Shown: positions 49,664-60,680 of the stretch, in pieces | Layout of the letters: the number at the start of each line of letters is the position of its first letter | How positions within the stretch are numbered: the first letter of the stretch is position 1 | Origin: Magnetospirillum sp. 15-1 | Lineage (GTDB): Bacteria; Pseudomonadota; Alphaproteobacteria; Rhodospirillales; Magnetospirillaceae | NCBI RefSeq assembly: GCF_900184795.1 | Contig: NZ_FXXN01000023.1 | Coordinates: 81,055-145,054, forward strand | Reading direction: 5' to 3' | Length of the DNA stretch: 64,000 nucleotides | Program-made: the position numbers and the translations under genes | Notes under the pieces: model-generated | Seen by the model: the letters and a program-made list of their open reading frames with translations, nothing else | Databases searched by the model: none | Told to the model about the DNA's origin: nothing

Positions 49664-50101
49664 ATGCTGGTGTGGCGTGAGGCGATGAGTACCGGGCATC
49701 CGGAGGTCGACAAGGCTCAGAAACAGTTCATCGCCCATATCAACGAGTTCGAGACCACGCTCCGCGGCGCGGGCGCCGATGCCGCCATCGGCATCTTCCT
49801 CGCCGGGCTCTACGAGCAGGTCTCCATCAATTTCGGCCGCGAGGAAAAGGTCCAGCGGGAATGCGCCTTCCCCTTCCAGGACGCGCATCACCGCGAGCAT
49901 GCCGCCTTGCTGGGGCGGCTGGCCGACATCCAGAACCTCTATCAGGCCATGCCGCACAAGGTCGACCACGGCGCCCTGCTCCGCGACCTGGCCGCCCTGA
50001 TCAGGGATTGGGTCTCGCACCACATGGTGCAAAGCGACGTGATGCTGCGCCGCTACGTGCCGCACCAGGGCTCGCCGCATCCGGTTCGGGCTCGCCCGTG
50101 A
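49664..50101 (+). CDS. Hemerythrin-like protein with incomplete di-iron site
   Basis: A 145-residue four-helix protein matching bacteriohemerythrin in layout. The usual ligands are His (helix A), HxxxE (B), HxxxH (C) and HxxxxD (D). Here helix C (H75, H79) and helix D (H120, D125) are intact and E60 is kept. The helix A histidine is Q19 (DKAQK), and the helix B histidine is N56 (NFGREE). The loss of two histidines should change or abolish the O2-binding di-iron centre. It lies between dadA and a histidine kinase gene, 39 bases after the former. Confidence 0.8.
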   Translation: MLVWREAMSTGHPEVDKAQKQFIAHINEFETTLRGAGADAAIGIFLAGLYEQVSINFGREEKVQRECAFPFQDAHHREHAALLGRLADIQNLYQAMPHKVDHGALLRDLAALIRDWVSHHMVQSDVMLRRYVPHQGSPHPVRARP

Positions 50102-50159
50102 CAGGGGAATAATTCCGCGATAAGCTCAGGCCTCCGCCATCGCCACAGGCTGTATACCG

Positions 50160-51878
50160 TTGTTCCAGATTTTCCGCGGCAATCACGAGGCGGCGCCGGC
50201 CGGGGGCATAAAGCCTCGCGGCATGCGATTCCGCAGCCTGGGGATCATCGTCGCCACCTTGATTCTGGTCGGCCTCTACATCGGCGTGATCCTGGGCAAT
50301 ATCGCCGAGCTGGAGCGCGAGCGCCACGACTTCGCCGAACTGCAGGCGCGCAAGATTCTGCTGTCCTTCGAAACCCACACCGTCCGGCTGTTCGACCTGG
50401 CGGACATCTACCTGCGCGCGGCCCGCCATTTCGCCGAGCAGGAGGGGACCGAGCATCTCGCCCGCTTTCTCGACCGCCTGGCGCCGCCCCGCTCGGATCT
50501 CTATTCCAGCACCCTGACCGTCCTCGACCGGCGTGGACGGGTGACGTTCAGCACCGATTCGGCCCTGCCGCGCGGCGCCGATCTGTCGGACCAGCCGGTC
50601 TTCCTCCACTTCAGGGAGGCTCCCCGGGACAGCATCCTGATCGGCACCGCCAACGACAGCACGGTGCCCGACCAGCAATATTTCCACGTGGCCCGCCCCC
50701 TGCTGAACGGCAAGGATCTGGCCGGCATCGTCATGCTGGACATCCATTCCAGCCAGATTGCCGCCTTTTACCGCGACATGACCCTGGGACCCAACTCGTC
50801 GGCGGCCATCTTCAGCCTGGACCACAAGCTGATCGCCCGCCAGCCGCCGCCGGTGGCCGACGCGGCGCCGCTGGGGTCGCTGCAGGTCTGGGCGGCGGCC
50901 AAAGCCAATGCCGAAGGCAAGTTTCACAAGCGCTCGCTGTTGGACGGCGTCGAGCGCACGTTCCTCTACAAGCGGCTGGCCGACTATCCCCTGGTGGTGG
51001 TGGTCGGCTTCGCCGACGCCGATATCGCCGCCGGGCTGGAAGCCACCCGGCATTCCGAGATGATCGAAGGCGGCCTGTTCAGCCTGACCGCCCTGGGCTT
51101 TGCGGTCCTGGTGATGGTGATGGACCGGCGCAACCAACGCCTGACCGAGTCCGAGCAGGCCAGCCGGGCCACCGCCGAAATGCTGGAGCGCTCCAACGCC
51201 GATCTGGAACGTTTCGCCTACGTGGCGTCCCACGACCTGAAAACGCCGCTGCGCGTCATCACCGGCTATGCCCAGATGCTCGACCGCCGCTACCGCGACA
51301 AACTGGACGACGAGGCCAACGAGTACATCGCCTTCCTTACCGCCGGCACCAAGCGCATGTATCGGCTGATCACCGATCTGCTGCACTATTCGCGCATCAA
51401 CAGCCAGGCCAAGCCGCTGCAGCCGGTTTCGGCGGCACGCGCCGCCGATATCGCCGTCAGCAATCTGAAGGCGGTGATCGAGGAATGCGGCGCCACCATC
51501 TCGGTCGGCCCCCTGCCCACCATCCTGGCCGACGAGAGCCAGTTGTCCAGCCTGTTCCAGAACCTGCTGGGCAATGCGATGAAATACGGCCATCCCGACC
51601 GCAAGCCGATGGTCAGCATCGAGGCGGTCAGGCTGTCCAGCACCATCTGGCGCTTCGCGGTCAGGGATAACGGCATCGGCATCGAGCCCGAGCATTTCGA
51701 GCGCATCTTCGTCATCTTCCAGCGGCTGCACACGGATTCCGCCTACGAGGGCACCGGTATCGGCCTGGCGCTCTGCCAGCGTATCGTCACCCGCCTGGGC
51801 GGCCGTATCTGGGTCGAGTCCAAGCCGGGTGAAGGCTCCACCTTCTTCTTCACCGCCCGCGACGCCAGCGGCGATTGA
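50160..51878 (+). CDS. Membrane sensor histidine kinase
   Basis: A 572-residue two-component kinase. There is one membrane helix at about 25-45 (LGIIVATLILVGLYIGVIL), then a periplasmic region of about 255 residues resembling a Cache sensor (LTVLDRRGRVTFSTDS ... VFLHFREAPRDSILIGT). A second helix lies at about 300-322. HisKA has FAYVASHDLKTPLRVITGY, and the ATPase has NLLGNAMKYGHP, RDNGIGIEPEHFERIF and YEGTGIGLALCQRI. The coordinate uses a TTG start; the ATG at 50223 is an equally good choice and begins directly before the first helix. No response regulator is adjacent, so the partner is unknown. Confidence 0.92.
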   Translation: MFQIFRGNHEAAPAGGIKPRGMRFRSLGIIVATLILVGLYIGVILGNIAELERERHDFAELQARKILLSFETHTVRLFDLADIYLRAARHFAEQEGTEHLARFLDRLAPPRSDLYSSTLTVLDRRGRVTFSTDSALPRGADLSDQPVFLHFREAPRDSILIGTANDSTVPDQQYFHVARPLLNGKDLAGIVMLDIHSSQIAAFYRDMTLGPNSSAAIFSLDHKLIARQPPPVADAAPLGSLQVWAAAKANAEGKFHKRSLLDGVERTFLYKRLADYPLVVVVGFADADIAAGLEATRHSEMIEGGLFSLTALGFAVLVMVMDRRNQRLTESEQASRATAEMLERSNADLERFAYVASHDLKTPLRVITGYAQMLDRRYRDKLDDEANEYIAFLTAGTKRMYRLITDLLHYSRINSQAKPLQPVSAARAADIAVSNLKAVIEECGATISVGPLPTILADESQLSSLFQNLLGNAMKYGHPDRKPMVSIEAVRLSSTIWRFAVRDNGIGIEPEHFERIFVIFQRLHTDSAYEGTGIGLALCQRIVTRLGGRIWVESKPGEGSTFFFTARDASGD

Positions 51879-51903
51879 TCCTTTCGGGCCGCGCTCCGCC
51901 GCC

Positions 51904-54147
51904 TCAGTCCTCCTCCTCGTCCTTGCGCTCCTCCGGCTCGCGCGGGGGCGCGGCGGGCGACGGCCTGGCCTTCTTGCGGGGATGGGGGTGCCATGCCCAG
52001 GGACGGTCGCCCTGCCAGCCCGCCACGCTCTCCATGCGCACGCCGTCCGGCCCCAGCCACAAGGCATGCGGCCCCCGCCGCCACAGGTCGAAGCGGTCGA
52101 CCAGCACCCGGGCGCCCCGGCAGGTGCCGCGCAACGGCACGCTGCTCAGCACGATATCCGCCCCGGCGCAGGCCTTCTCGGGGTTGTCCTCGTCCTTGAC
52201 CAGGGCCACCACCCGACCGTCCACCCGCCACAGGCAGCCGGTCTCGTCGCAACGCAGGCGCCCGTCCCGCGACGAGCTTTTCCTCGGCCAGCGTTCCGGC
52301 GCCTCGGGGCCGGCCCGGCGGTTCCAGGTATCCTTGAGAATCCGTCCGCCCTTGCCGTTGAGCAGCAGCGCGCCCTCGCTGGTGCGGACCGCCATGCCGT
52401 CGCCGCGCCCGTCCACCAGCAGGTCGGGCGGCCGGGCGAAGGCCATGGAGGCCAGGGCGGCGGCCATGGGCACCGCCCCCCACCAGCGCCAGCGCCGCCG
52501 CCACAGGCACAGCCAGCAGCCGCCCAGAGTGAACACCACCATGGCCCACAGCGGCAGGATGGGCAGGGTCACCGCCGAATTGGGCCACGACGCCACCCAC
52601 ACCGCCACCAGATTGACGCCTTCGACGCCCCAGCCCATGGGCACCAGGGCCAGCGCCTCCAGCCCGAAGGGCAGCAGCAGGAACATCACCAGCGCCCAGG
52701 GCATCACCCAGAAGCCGGTCAGCGGCACGGCGATCATGTTGGCGGCCACCGACCACACGGCGAAGCGGTTGAAGTGGAAGATGCCATAGACCGCCGTGGC
52801 GAAACCGGCGATCAGGGTACTGACCACCACGCCGAAGATGTAAAGGCCGATGGCCGGAAGAAGGCCGGGATGGGCGGCCCGCCACGCTCCCTGCCTGGGC
52901 GTCAGGGTCTCGTAGGCGGCGATCATGGCCACCACGGCGGCGAAGGACATCTGGAAACTGGGGCCGATCATCTCGTCGGGCTGCCACAGCAGGATCGCCA
53001 CCGCCGCCCAGGCCACCAGCCGCATGGACAGCGCCATGCGGTCCAGCAGCACCGCCAGCAGCACCAGACCAGTCATGAAGAACGAACGCTGGGCCGGAAC
53101 CGGCGAGCCGGCCAGCAGGGTGTAGAAACCGGCGAAGGCGATGGCCAGGGCCGCCGCCCATTTCTTGATGGGGTAACGCAAGGCGATGGCGGGAAACAGC
53201 GCCAGCAGGGTGCGCAGGCCCACGAATACCAGCCCGGCCGCCATGGTGATGTGCAGGCCCGAGATGGACAGGATGTGGGCCAGGCCGGAATCCCGGTAGG
53301 CCTGCATCATGGGCGCCGAGATGGGCATCTGGTCGCCGGTGGTCAGTGCCGCCGTCACCGCCCCCCGGTCTCCGGGCAGCACCGCCAGGATGCGGGTCGT
53401 AATGGCATGGCGGATCTCGTTGACGGTGACCGTGAGATCGGCCCGCCATCCCGATGCCGCTCCAGGCTCGATCACCGTCACCGGACCAAGGGCCGAGCCG
53501 ATGGCGCCGAACTGGCGGAACCAGGCGAAGCGGGCGAAGTCGAAGGCGCCGGGCATGGCCGGCTGGGGCGGCGGCATCAGCATGGCGCGCACCCGCACCC
53601 GATCACCCACATTGACAGGGGGAAGGCCGGGAGCCGAGGAGCGGCCGGGCTTGGCCTTGATCCGGGCCTTGAGCGGCACGATCACGTCGTCGCGGTCATG
53701 GGCCACCCGGTCGAGAGTCAGACGGCTGCCGCCGTCGGGCAGGGCCTCTACCTCGACCACCACGCCCTCCAGCATCAGGGCACCTGAATTCCGTTCGATC
53801 ACCGGAGCGGCCAGACGCAGGCTGCGTGCCTGGGTGACGGCGAAGCCCACCGCCACCGCCAGCAGGCACGATGCCGCCAGCAACAGCGGCAGCGACCGCC
53901 GCCGGCTCCACAGCCACCCCGCCGCCGCCGCCAGCACGCCGCCGGCTCCCCAAAGCACCGAGGGTTCAGTGGGCAGCGCGAAGTAGAGTCCGATGCCGAA
54001 ACCCAGGAAGACAGGCAGCCATAGAGGCCAGCGCCCGCGCTCCGCCAGCAGGCTCTCTCCTATTGCGAGCAGGACATTCTCCGCCGCGTCCGATCCGGAG
54101 CGTGCGGTCGGGGAAACCCCTATCCAATCGGGCGGGTTTTTTGCCAT
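51904..54147 (-). CDS. ComEC/Rec2-family competence protein lacking a metallo-beta-lactamase motif
   Basis: Predicted DNA-uptake channel of 747 residues. N-terminal helices and an OB-like domain (DUF4131 region, about 40-200) precede the Competence domain (about 220-540). The latter has the signature SGLAHILSISGLHITMAAGLVF, AQRSFFMTGLVLLAVLLDR and PSFQMSFAAVVAMI. The C-terminal part (about 560-747) begins PPDLLVDGRGDGMAVRT, as in ComEC, but I see no HxHxDH zinc motif. The tail is rich in Lys, Pro and Glu. The ATG at 54147 has GGGGTGG upstream and is preferred to 54177. Confidence 0.88.
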   Translation of the reverse strand: MAKNPPDWIGVSPTARSGSDAAENVLLAIGESLLAERGRWPLWLPVFLGFGIGLYFALPTEPSVLWGAGGVLAAAAGWLWSRRRSLPLLLAASCLLAVAVGFAVTQARSLRLAAPVIERNSGALMLEGVVVEVEALPDGGSRLTLDRVAHDRDDVIVPLKARIKAKPGRSSAPGLPPVNVGDRVRVRAMLMPPPQPAMPGAFDFARFAWFRQFGAIGSALGPVTVIEPGAASGWRADLTVTVNEIRHAITTRILAVLPGDRGAVTAALTTGDQMPISAPMMQAYRDSGLAHILSISGLHITMAAGLVFVGLRTLLALFPAIALRYPIKKWAAALAIAFAGFYTLLAGSPVPAQRSFFMTGLVLLAVLLDRMALSMRLVAWAAVAILLWQPDEMIGPSFQMSFAAVVAMIAAYETLTPRQGAWRAAHPGLLPAIGLYIFGVVVSTLIAGFATAVYGIFHFNRFAVWSVAANMIAVPLTGFWVMPWALVMFLLLPFGLEALALVPMGWGVEGVNLVAVWVASWPNSAVTLPILPLWAMVVFTLGGCWLCLWRRRWRWWGAVPMAAALASMAFARPPDLLVDGRGDGMAVRTSEGALLLNGKGGRILKDTWNRRAGPEAPERWPRKSSSRDGRLRCDETGCLWRVDGRVVALVKDEDNPEKACAGADIVLSSVPLRGTCRGARVLVDRFDLWRRGPHALWLGPDGVRMESVAGWQGDRPWAWHPHPRKKARPSPAAPPREPEERKDEEED

Positions 54148-54239
54148 CCACCCCCAACACCGGGCTGTCAGGGGCATAAAGATATGCTACACAAGGCAGC
54201 CTTGTCCCCCTCGGCATAAAGGACGCCGAAAGTACAGTC

Positions 54240-55673
<1,434 letters not shown>

Positions 55674-55751
55674 GGCCAGCCGGCGAAACTAACGGCGGTC
55701 CGAAGCCGCCCGCAAGTTTAAATAGTGAAGTAGACCACGGGGTATGAAGAC

Positions 55752-57060
<1,309 letters not shown>

Positions 57061-57068
<8 letters not shown>

Positions 57069-57243
57069 GATAGGGCCGAAGCATTCCGAGGGGCGGCGCC
57101 GCGAGGCGTCGCCCCAAAGGATTCCGCGCCCCGCCAACGACAATATCCACCCCGATGCCCGCCGGCGCCTGCTGATCGCGGCGGCGGCCGTCGTCCTCTC
57201 CGCCCTGGCCTTCGTGGCCTTAAGCATGTCAGGCTGGCGCTAG
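57061..57243 (+). CDS. Small single-helix membrane protein
   Basis: A 60-residue predicted protein starting at a GTG that overlaps the gltA stop. It has a basic N-terminus (residues 1-36, including [17 protein letters not shown]), one hydrophobic helix (about 37-56, [18 protein letters not shown]) and a short tail. The RPANDN motif recurs in small alphaproteobacterial proteins as I remember them. The overlap with gltA suggests translational coupling. No function can be given, and a chance frame is not excluded. Confidence 0.5.
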
Positions 57244-57279
57244 ACCATCGAACGTCAAATATGACGCACGCTGGTCTAG
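57240..57279 (+). terminator. Nested hairpin downstream of gltA unit
   Basis: CTAGACCA/TGGTCTAG (57240-57247, 57272-57279) encloses CGTCA/TGACG (57253-57257, 57262-57266). It is followed by CTTTATGTTT, so it may end the gltA transcript, although the T-run is broken. The outer arm overlaps the stop codon of the 60-residue gene. Confidence 0.5.
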
Positions 57280-57352
57280 CTTTATGTTTGATGTTTGCCC
57301 CCTCGCCGGGCACTCGCCTCCGCGAGCTTGGCCGCCGCCTCAATGGCGGCTG

Positions 57353-57386
57353 GAGCGGCATGCGCCAGATTTAGGGCACGCCGCTC
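57353..57386. promoter_or_regulatory. Inverted repeat in the leader of the cNMP-binding gene
   Basis: GAGCGGCATGC and GCACGCCGCTC (57353-57363, 57376-57386) pair with one G-T/mismatch position, 24 bases before the next start codon. It is placed to be an operator or leader hairpin. Confidence 0.35.
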
Positions 57387-57410
57387 TAATCCCGTTCAGG
57401 AGCCCCCGCC

Positions 57411-57752
57411 ATGATGGATTTCCTCGATCGCCGTGTGGTTCACAAGGGCGGCTTCGTCTTCAAGGAAGGCGATACCGGCGACCAGGCCTTCATCATCCAG
57501 GCGGGAACGGTGGAGCTGCTGCGGGGTGAGATGGTCTTCGCCGAGTTGAGCGCCAATACCATCTTCGGCGAGATGGCCCTGATCGACGGCGCGCCGCGCA
57601 TGGCCTCGGCGCGGGCCAAGACCGAGACCACCCTGATCGTCATCCCGCGCTCGGTGGTCGACGCCAAGCTGAAGGGCGTCGATCCCTTCGTGACCAAGCT
57701 GCTGGGCATCCTGGTGGAGAACGTCCGCTCCATGGCCGGCAAGCTGCGCTGA
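57411..57752 (+). CDS. Stand-alone cyclic-nucleotide-binding domain protein
   Basis: A 113-residue protein that is almost only a Crp-type cNMP-binding barrel. It has GGFVFKEGDTGDQAFIIQAGTVELL, then ELSANTIFGEMALIDGAPRMASARAKTETTLIVI, where FGEMALIDGAPRMASA aligns with the phosphate-binding cassette. The usual arginine of that cassette is R in PRMASA. There is no DNA-binding domain, so it is not a Crp-like regulator. ATG with CAGGAG upstream. Convergent with rpoH across a shared hairpin. Confidence 0.88.
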   Translation: MMDFLDRRVVHKGGFVFKEGDTGDQAFIIQAGTVELLRGEMVFAELSANTIFGEMALIDGAPRMASARAKTETTLIVIPRSVVDAKLKGVDPFVTKLLGILVENVRSMAGKLR

Positions 57753-57755
57753 AGC

Positions 57756-57776
57756 TCGGGGCCGCGAAGGCCCCGA
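57756..57776. terminator. Shared hairpin between cNMP-binding gene and rpoH
   Basis: TCGGGGCC/GGCCCCGA 8-bp stem with a 5-base loop lies between two convergent stop codons. T-runs are short on both sides, so it is a moderate bidirectional terminator. Confidence 0.6.
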
Positions 57777-57779
57777 AAT

Positions 57780-58658
57780 TCATGCCCGCGCCGGCGCCGG
57801 CAGGAAGCCAGCCTGCACCAGATCGCGCACCTTCTCGAAGGCCTTGACCTCGATCTGGCGGATACGCTCGCGCGAGACGCCGTAGCGCCCGCCCAGTTCC
57901 TCCAGGGTCACCGGCTCGTCGCGCAGGCGACGTTCGATGAACACCTCGCGCTCGCGCTCGGTGAGCGTGTCCAGCGCATGGGCGATCAGGACGCGGCCCT
58001 TGGACATTTCCTCGTGCTTGCCGTAGATGGTTTCCTGATTGTCGGCCTCGTCGGCCATCAGGTCCTGAATCTCGGTACCACCCTCACCCACCGGAATGTT
58101 GAGCGAGGAATCGCGCCCCGCCATGCGGCGGTTCATGGCGACCACGTCGCGCTCGTCCACGTCCAGTTCACGGGCGATGGTGGCGACATGCTCGGGGGCC
58201 AGATCGCCGGCCTCCAGCAGCCGCAGCCGCGACTTGATGCGCCGCAGGTTGAAGAACAGCTTCTTCTGGGCCGCCAGGGTACCGATCTTGACCATGGACC
58301 ACGAGTTCAGCACGAACTCGTTGAGCGACGCCTTGATCCACCACATGGCATAGGTGGCCAAACGGAAGCCGCGGTCCGGCTCGAATTTCTTCACGGCCCG
58401 CATCAGGCCGATATTGCCCTCGCTGATGAGGTCGGCGACCGGCAGGCCGTAATGGCGATAGCCCAGCGCGATCTTGGCGACCAGACGCAGATGGCTGGTC
58501 ACCAGCCGATGGGCGGCGTCCGTATCGCCGTAATCCACCAGACGCTTGGCCAGCATGAATTCCTCCTCGGGGGCGAGGACGGGGAATTCCTTGATGTCCC
58601 TGAGATACTTGGCAAGGCCGTCATCACCTGCGACGACCGGAAATTTGGCTACCGACAT
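57780..58658 (-). CDS. rpoH: RNA polymerase heat-shock sigma factor RpoH
   Basis: Sigma-32 family factor of 292 residues. Region 2 has LISEGNIGLMRAVKKFEPDRGFRLATYAMWWIKASLNEFVL. The RpoH box QKKLFFNLRRIKSRL, which separates RpoH from RpoD, is present. Region 4 has LTEREREVFIERRLRDEPVTLEELGGRYGVSRERIRQIEVKAFEKVRDLV. Start at 58658 (MSVAKFPVV); the longer frame lacks family similarity. A lon promoter of the matching type is found at 39.9 kb. Some alphaproteobacteria carry two rpoH genes; which one this is cannot be told. Confidence 0.96.
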   Translation of the reverse strand: MSVAKFPVVAGDDGLAKYLRDIKEFPVLAPEEEFMLAKRLVDYGDTDAAHRLVTSHLRLVAKIALGYRHYGLPVADLISEGNIGLMRAVKKFEPDRGFRLATYAMWWIKASLNEFVLNSWSMVKIGTLAAQKKLFFNLRRIKSRLRLLEAGDLAPEHVATIARELDVDERDVVAMNRRMAGRDSSLNIPVGEGGTEIQDLMADEADNQETIYGKHEEMSKGRVLIAHALDTLTEREREVFIERRLRDEPVTLEELGGRYGVSRERIRQIEVKAFEKVRDLVQAGFLPAPARA

Positions 58659-58732
58659 GATCTGATCCCTCCAGTTGCTGCTTTCCTGGCGCCCAACACG
58701 CCGGGAAACCGTTCGAAAACCGGAAAAGACCG

Positions 58733-58768
58733 CTAGTCGAAGCCCTGAATCGAAATACGCATCGTCAT
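58733..58768 (-). CDS. Possible leader peptide upstream of rpoH
   Basis: A short frame MTMRISIQGFD ends in TAG 75 bases before the rpoH start. GGAGG lies two bases before the first ATG and eight before the second, so initiation at the second (MRISIQGFD) is more likely. It may be a leader peptide or chance; no conservation can be tested here. Confidence 0.25.
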   Translation of the reverse strand: MTMRISIQGFD

Positions 58769-58976
58769 ATCCTCCCGTTGAGCAACATGACCCGGAGCCC
58801 ATCTTCGCGACAGCACCCCGATCCGGCGGTCCGGTTCGGCCCCATCATGGGCACCGGCCGATTCCACCATGTCCATTATGGCGGCAAGACCGAGCCGAAA
58901 TCAAGGGGTGGCGAAACGCTCCACCTCTGCTCGCCACACAGCTAAACAGCCGATCATGGCGTGATTGTGGCAGCCT

Positions 58977-59036
58977 TCACCGCTTGCATGGCCGCCATTC
59001 CGAACCGGCGAATCCGCCGGGCGAAAATTGAGTCAT
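58977..59036 (-). CDS. Possible small protein of 19 residues
   Basis: Frame MTQFSPGGFAGSEWRPCKR with GGGAGG eight to nine bases before the ATG, a stronger ribosome site than most genes here. It lies between the EamA transporter and rpoH in the same direction. No hydrophobic segment. It could be a real small protein, a leader, or a degraded gene start. Confidence 0.25.
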   Translation of the reverse strand: MTQFSPGGFAGSEWRPCKR

Positions 59037-59177
59037 GATGTAATCCTCCCTCGGCGATGAGGCCTCCCCCTCCCGCCCCCGGACGAACGAAGAAGCAAGG
59101 CTCCCGCCCTCCCCCTCCGGTTGGCGGGAGTATACCGACCCCGCCCCGCTCTCCCTGCCGGGGCGGGGTTGTGCTTT

Positions 59178-60074
59178 TCAGGAGGAGGCGGTTCTGGTCC
59201 TGGCCTCCCGCGCCCCGACCAGGGCGACCACGCCGACGCCTCCGGCGATCAGGGCCAGCCCGCCGAGATTGGTGAACGACAGCCTCTCCCCCAGCAGCAG
59301 CGCCGAAATCATCAGCCCGAAGGCAGGCACCGACAAAAAGCTGAGCGACACCGTCAAGGCCGGCAGCAACCGGTTGACGGTCACTGCCGCCCAATAGGCG
59401 AAGGCGGTGGCCAGGGTCCCGTTGTAGACCAGGGTCCAGGCCAGTTCGAAACTGCCGTCGGGCGCCGGCCGCCCTTCGATCACGGCGGCGGCCAGGGCTA
59501 CCGGCACCAGGCCGATCAGCATCTGCCACGGCACCAGTTCCAGGGGCGAGGCGTTCCAGCGGTGCCCACGGATGTGCAGGATCACCGCCGCCCAGACCAA
59601 GGCCGCCGCCAGCAGCATCAGGTTGCCGATCACCGCGGGGCGGTTGCCCCAGTCGAAGGTCAGCGGGTTGAACAGCACCACGATGCCGCCCAGGCCCAGC
59701 AACAGCCCGGCCAGACGGCCGCGCGTCAGCTTTTCCCCCAGGAACAGCGCCGCCCCCGGCGCCACCCACAGCGGGGTGGAGTAGGCCAGGATGGCCGACC
59801 GCCCGGCCGGCACCACCAGCAGCGCCAGATTGGTCAGCACCATGAACACGGCCATGTTGAGCAATCCCAGCGAGGCCAGGACCGGCCAATCCCCGCGCGG
59901 CGGTAACCGCAGCTTCCCCATGGGCACCAGGATCAGCACCATGCTGACCAGGCCCAGGGCCAGACGGAAGGTACAGAACCACAGCGGCTGGATGTGAGTC
60001 AGCCCGATCTTCATGATCGGCCAGTTTCCGCCCCACACCATCACCAGCAGGGCCAGCAGGACAACGGCACGCAT
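59178..60074 (-). CDS. EamA/DMT-family transporter
   Basis: Inner-membrane transporter of 298 residues with ten predicted helices in two EamA repeats. The first begins VVLLALLVMVWGGNWPIMKIGL, with the usual WG-N motif, and ends GLGGIVVLFNP. The second ends LALIAGGVGVVALVG. Families of this kind export amino acids, purines or other small metabolites; the substrate is not deducible. ATG start. Divergent from the CoxG-like gene with about 90 bases between. Confidence 0.9.
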   Translation of the reverse strand: MRAVVLLALLVMVWGGNWPIMKIGLTHIQPLWFCTFRLALGLVSMVLILVPMGKLRLPPRGDWPVLASLGLLNMAVFMVLTNLALLVVPAGRSAILAYSTPLWVAPGAALFLGEKLTRGRLAGLLLGLGGIVVLFNPLTFDWGNRPAVIGNLMLLAAALVWAAVILHIRGHRWNASPLELVPWQMLIGLVPVALAAAVIEGRPAPDGSFELAWTLVYNGTLATAFAYWAAVTVNRLLPALTVSLSFLSVPAFGLMISALLLGERLSFTNLGGLALIAGGVGVVALVGAREARTRTASS

Positions 60075-60163
60075 AATCTGGTCCTACCAATTCTCCGGGC
60101 GCAGACTTTGCCATGCCGGCCATGGCATGATCCATCCTTTCCGCAACAGAGCAGGCATGAGCC

Positions 60164-60625
60164 ATGGATTTCGACGGCGAGCACCGCATCGACGCCCCCC
60201 GCCTCCGGGTCTGGCAGGCCCTCAACGATCCCGCCTTGCTGACCGCCTGCATCCCGGGCTGTGAAAAGCTCGACCCCACCGGATCGGGAACCTACACCGC
60301 CACCGTGGCCCTCCGGGTCGGCGCCTTGGCCGCCCGCTTTTCCGGGATTCTGACCCTGACCGATGTGGTCGAGGCCCGATCCTATACCCTGAAGGGCCAG
60401 GGACAGGGCGGCGTCGCCGGTTTCGTCGCCGGTTCGGCCCTCGTCGCCCTGGAGGACGATGGCGAGGCCACCGTGCTGCGTTGGAAGGCGGCGGGCGAGA
60501 TCGGAGGACGGCTGGCCTCGGTGGGCGGCCGCCTGCTGCATGGATTTGCCGTAAAAACCGCCAACGAGTTTTTTTCGCGGCTGAATACCAAACTCGGGTC
60601 GCAACCCGATTGCGGTTCGGAATAG
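60164..60625 (+). CDS. CoxG-like SRPBCC family protein
   Basis: A 153-residue START-fold protein. The opening FDGEHRIDAPRLRVWQALNDPALLTACIPGCEKL is the hallmark of the CoxG/carbon-monoxide-dehydrogenase subunit G family. The last helix ANEFFSRLNTKL is also usual. CoxG helps membrane anchoring of CO dehydrogenase, but no cox genes are here and many homologues stand alone, so the role is open. ATG start after an AGGCATGAGCC leader. Confidence 0.85.
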   Translation: MDFDGEHRIDAPRLRVWQALNDPALLTACIPGCEKLDPTGSGTYTATVALRVGALAARFSGILTLTDVVEARSYTLKGQGQGGVAGFVAGSALVALEDDGEATVLRWKAAGEIGGRLASVGGRLLHGFAVKTANEFFSRLNTKLGSQPDCGSE

Positions 60626-60680
60626 GGATCGCTACGTATTACATTCTGTTACATTACGTCATTACTTGGCGTAGGGGGGA

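Larger units (their letters stand above)
58659..59177. other. Region upstream of rpoH, with two very small reading frames
   Basis: About 520 bases without a conventional gene. On the minus strand GGAGG precedes ATGs at 58768 and 58762, opening a frame of 9-11 codons that ends at 58733. Farther upstream GGGAGG precedes an ATG at 59036 opening a 19-codon frame. CTCCCGCC/GGCGGGAG (59101-59108, 59123-59130) and a longer GC hairpin around 59138-59171 lie just past the EamA gene stop and may act as its terminator, though without T-runs. Confidence 0.5.

Noticed and set aside
59138-59171. GC-rich hairpin as rho-independent terminator of the EamA gene
   Set aside because: The stem is strong but no T-run follows on the minus strand; a T-run exists only on the plus strand, where no gene ends.
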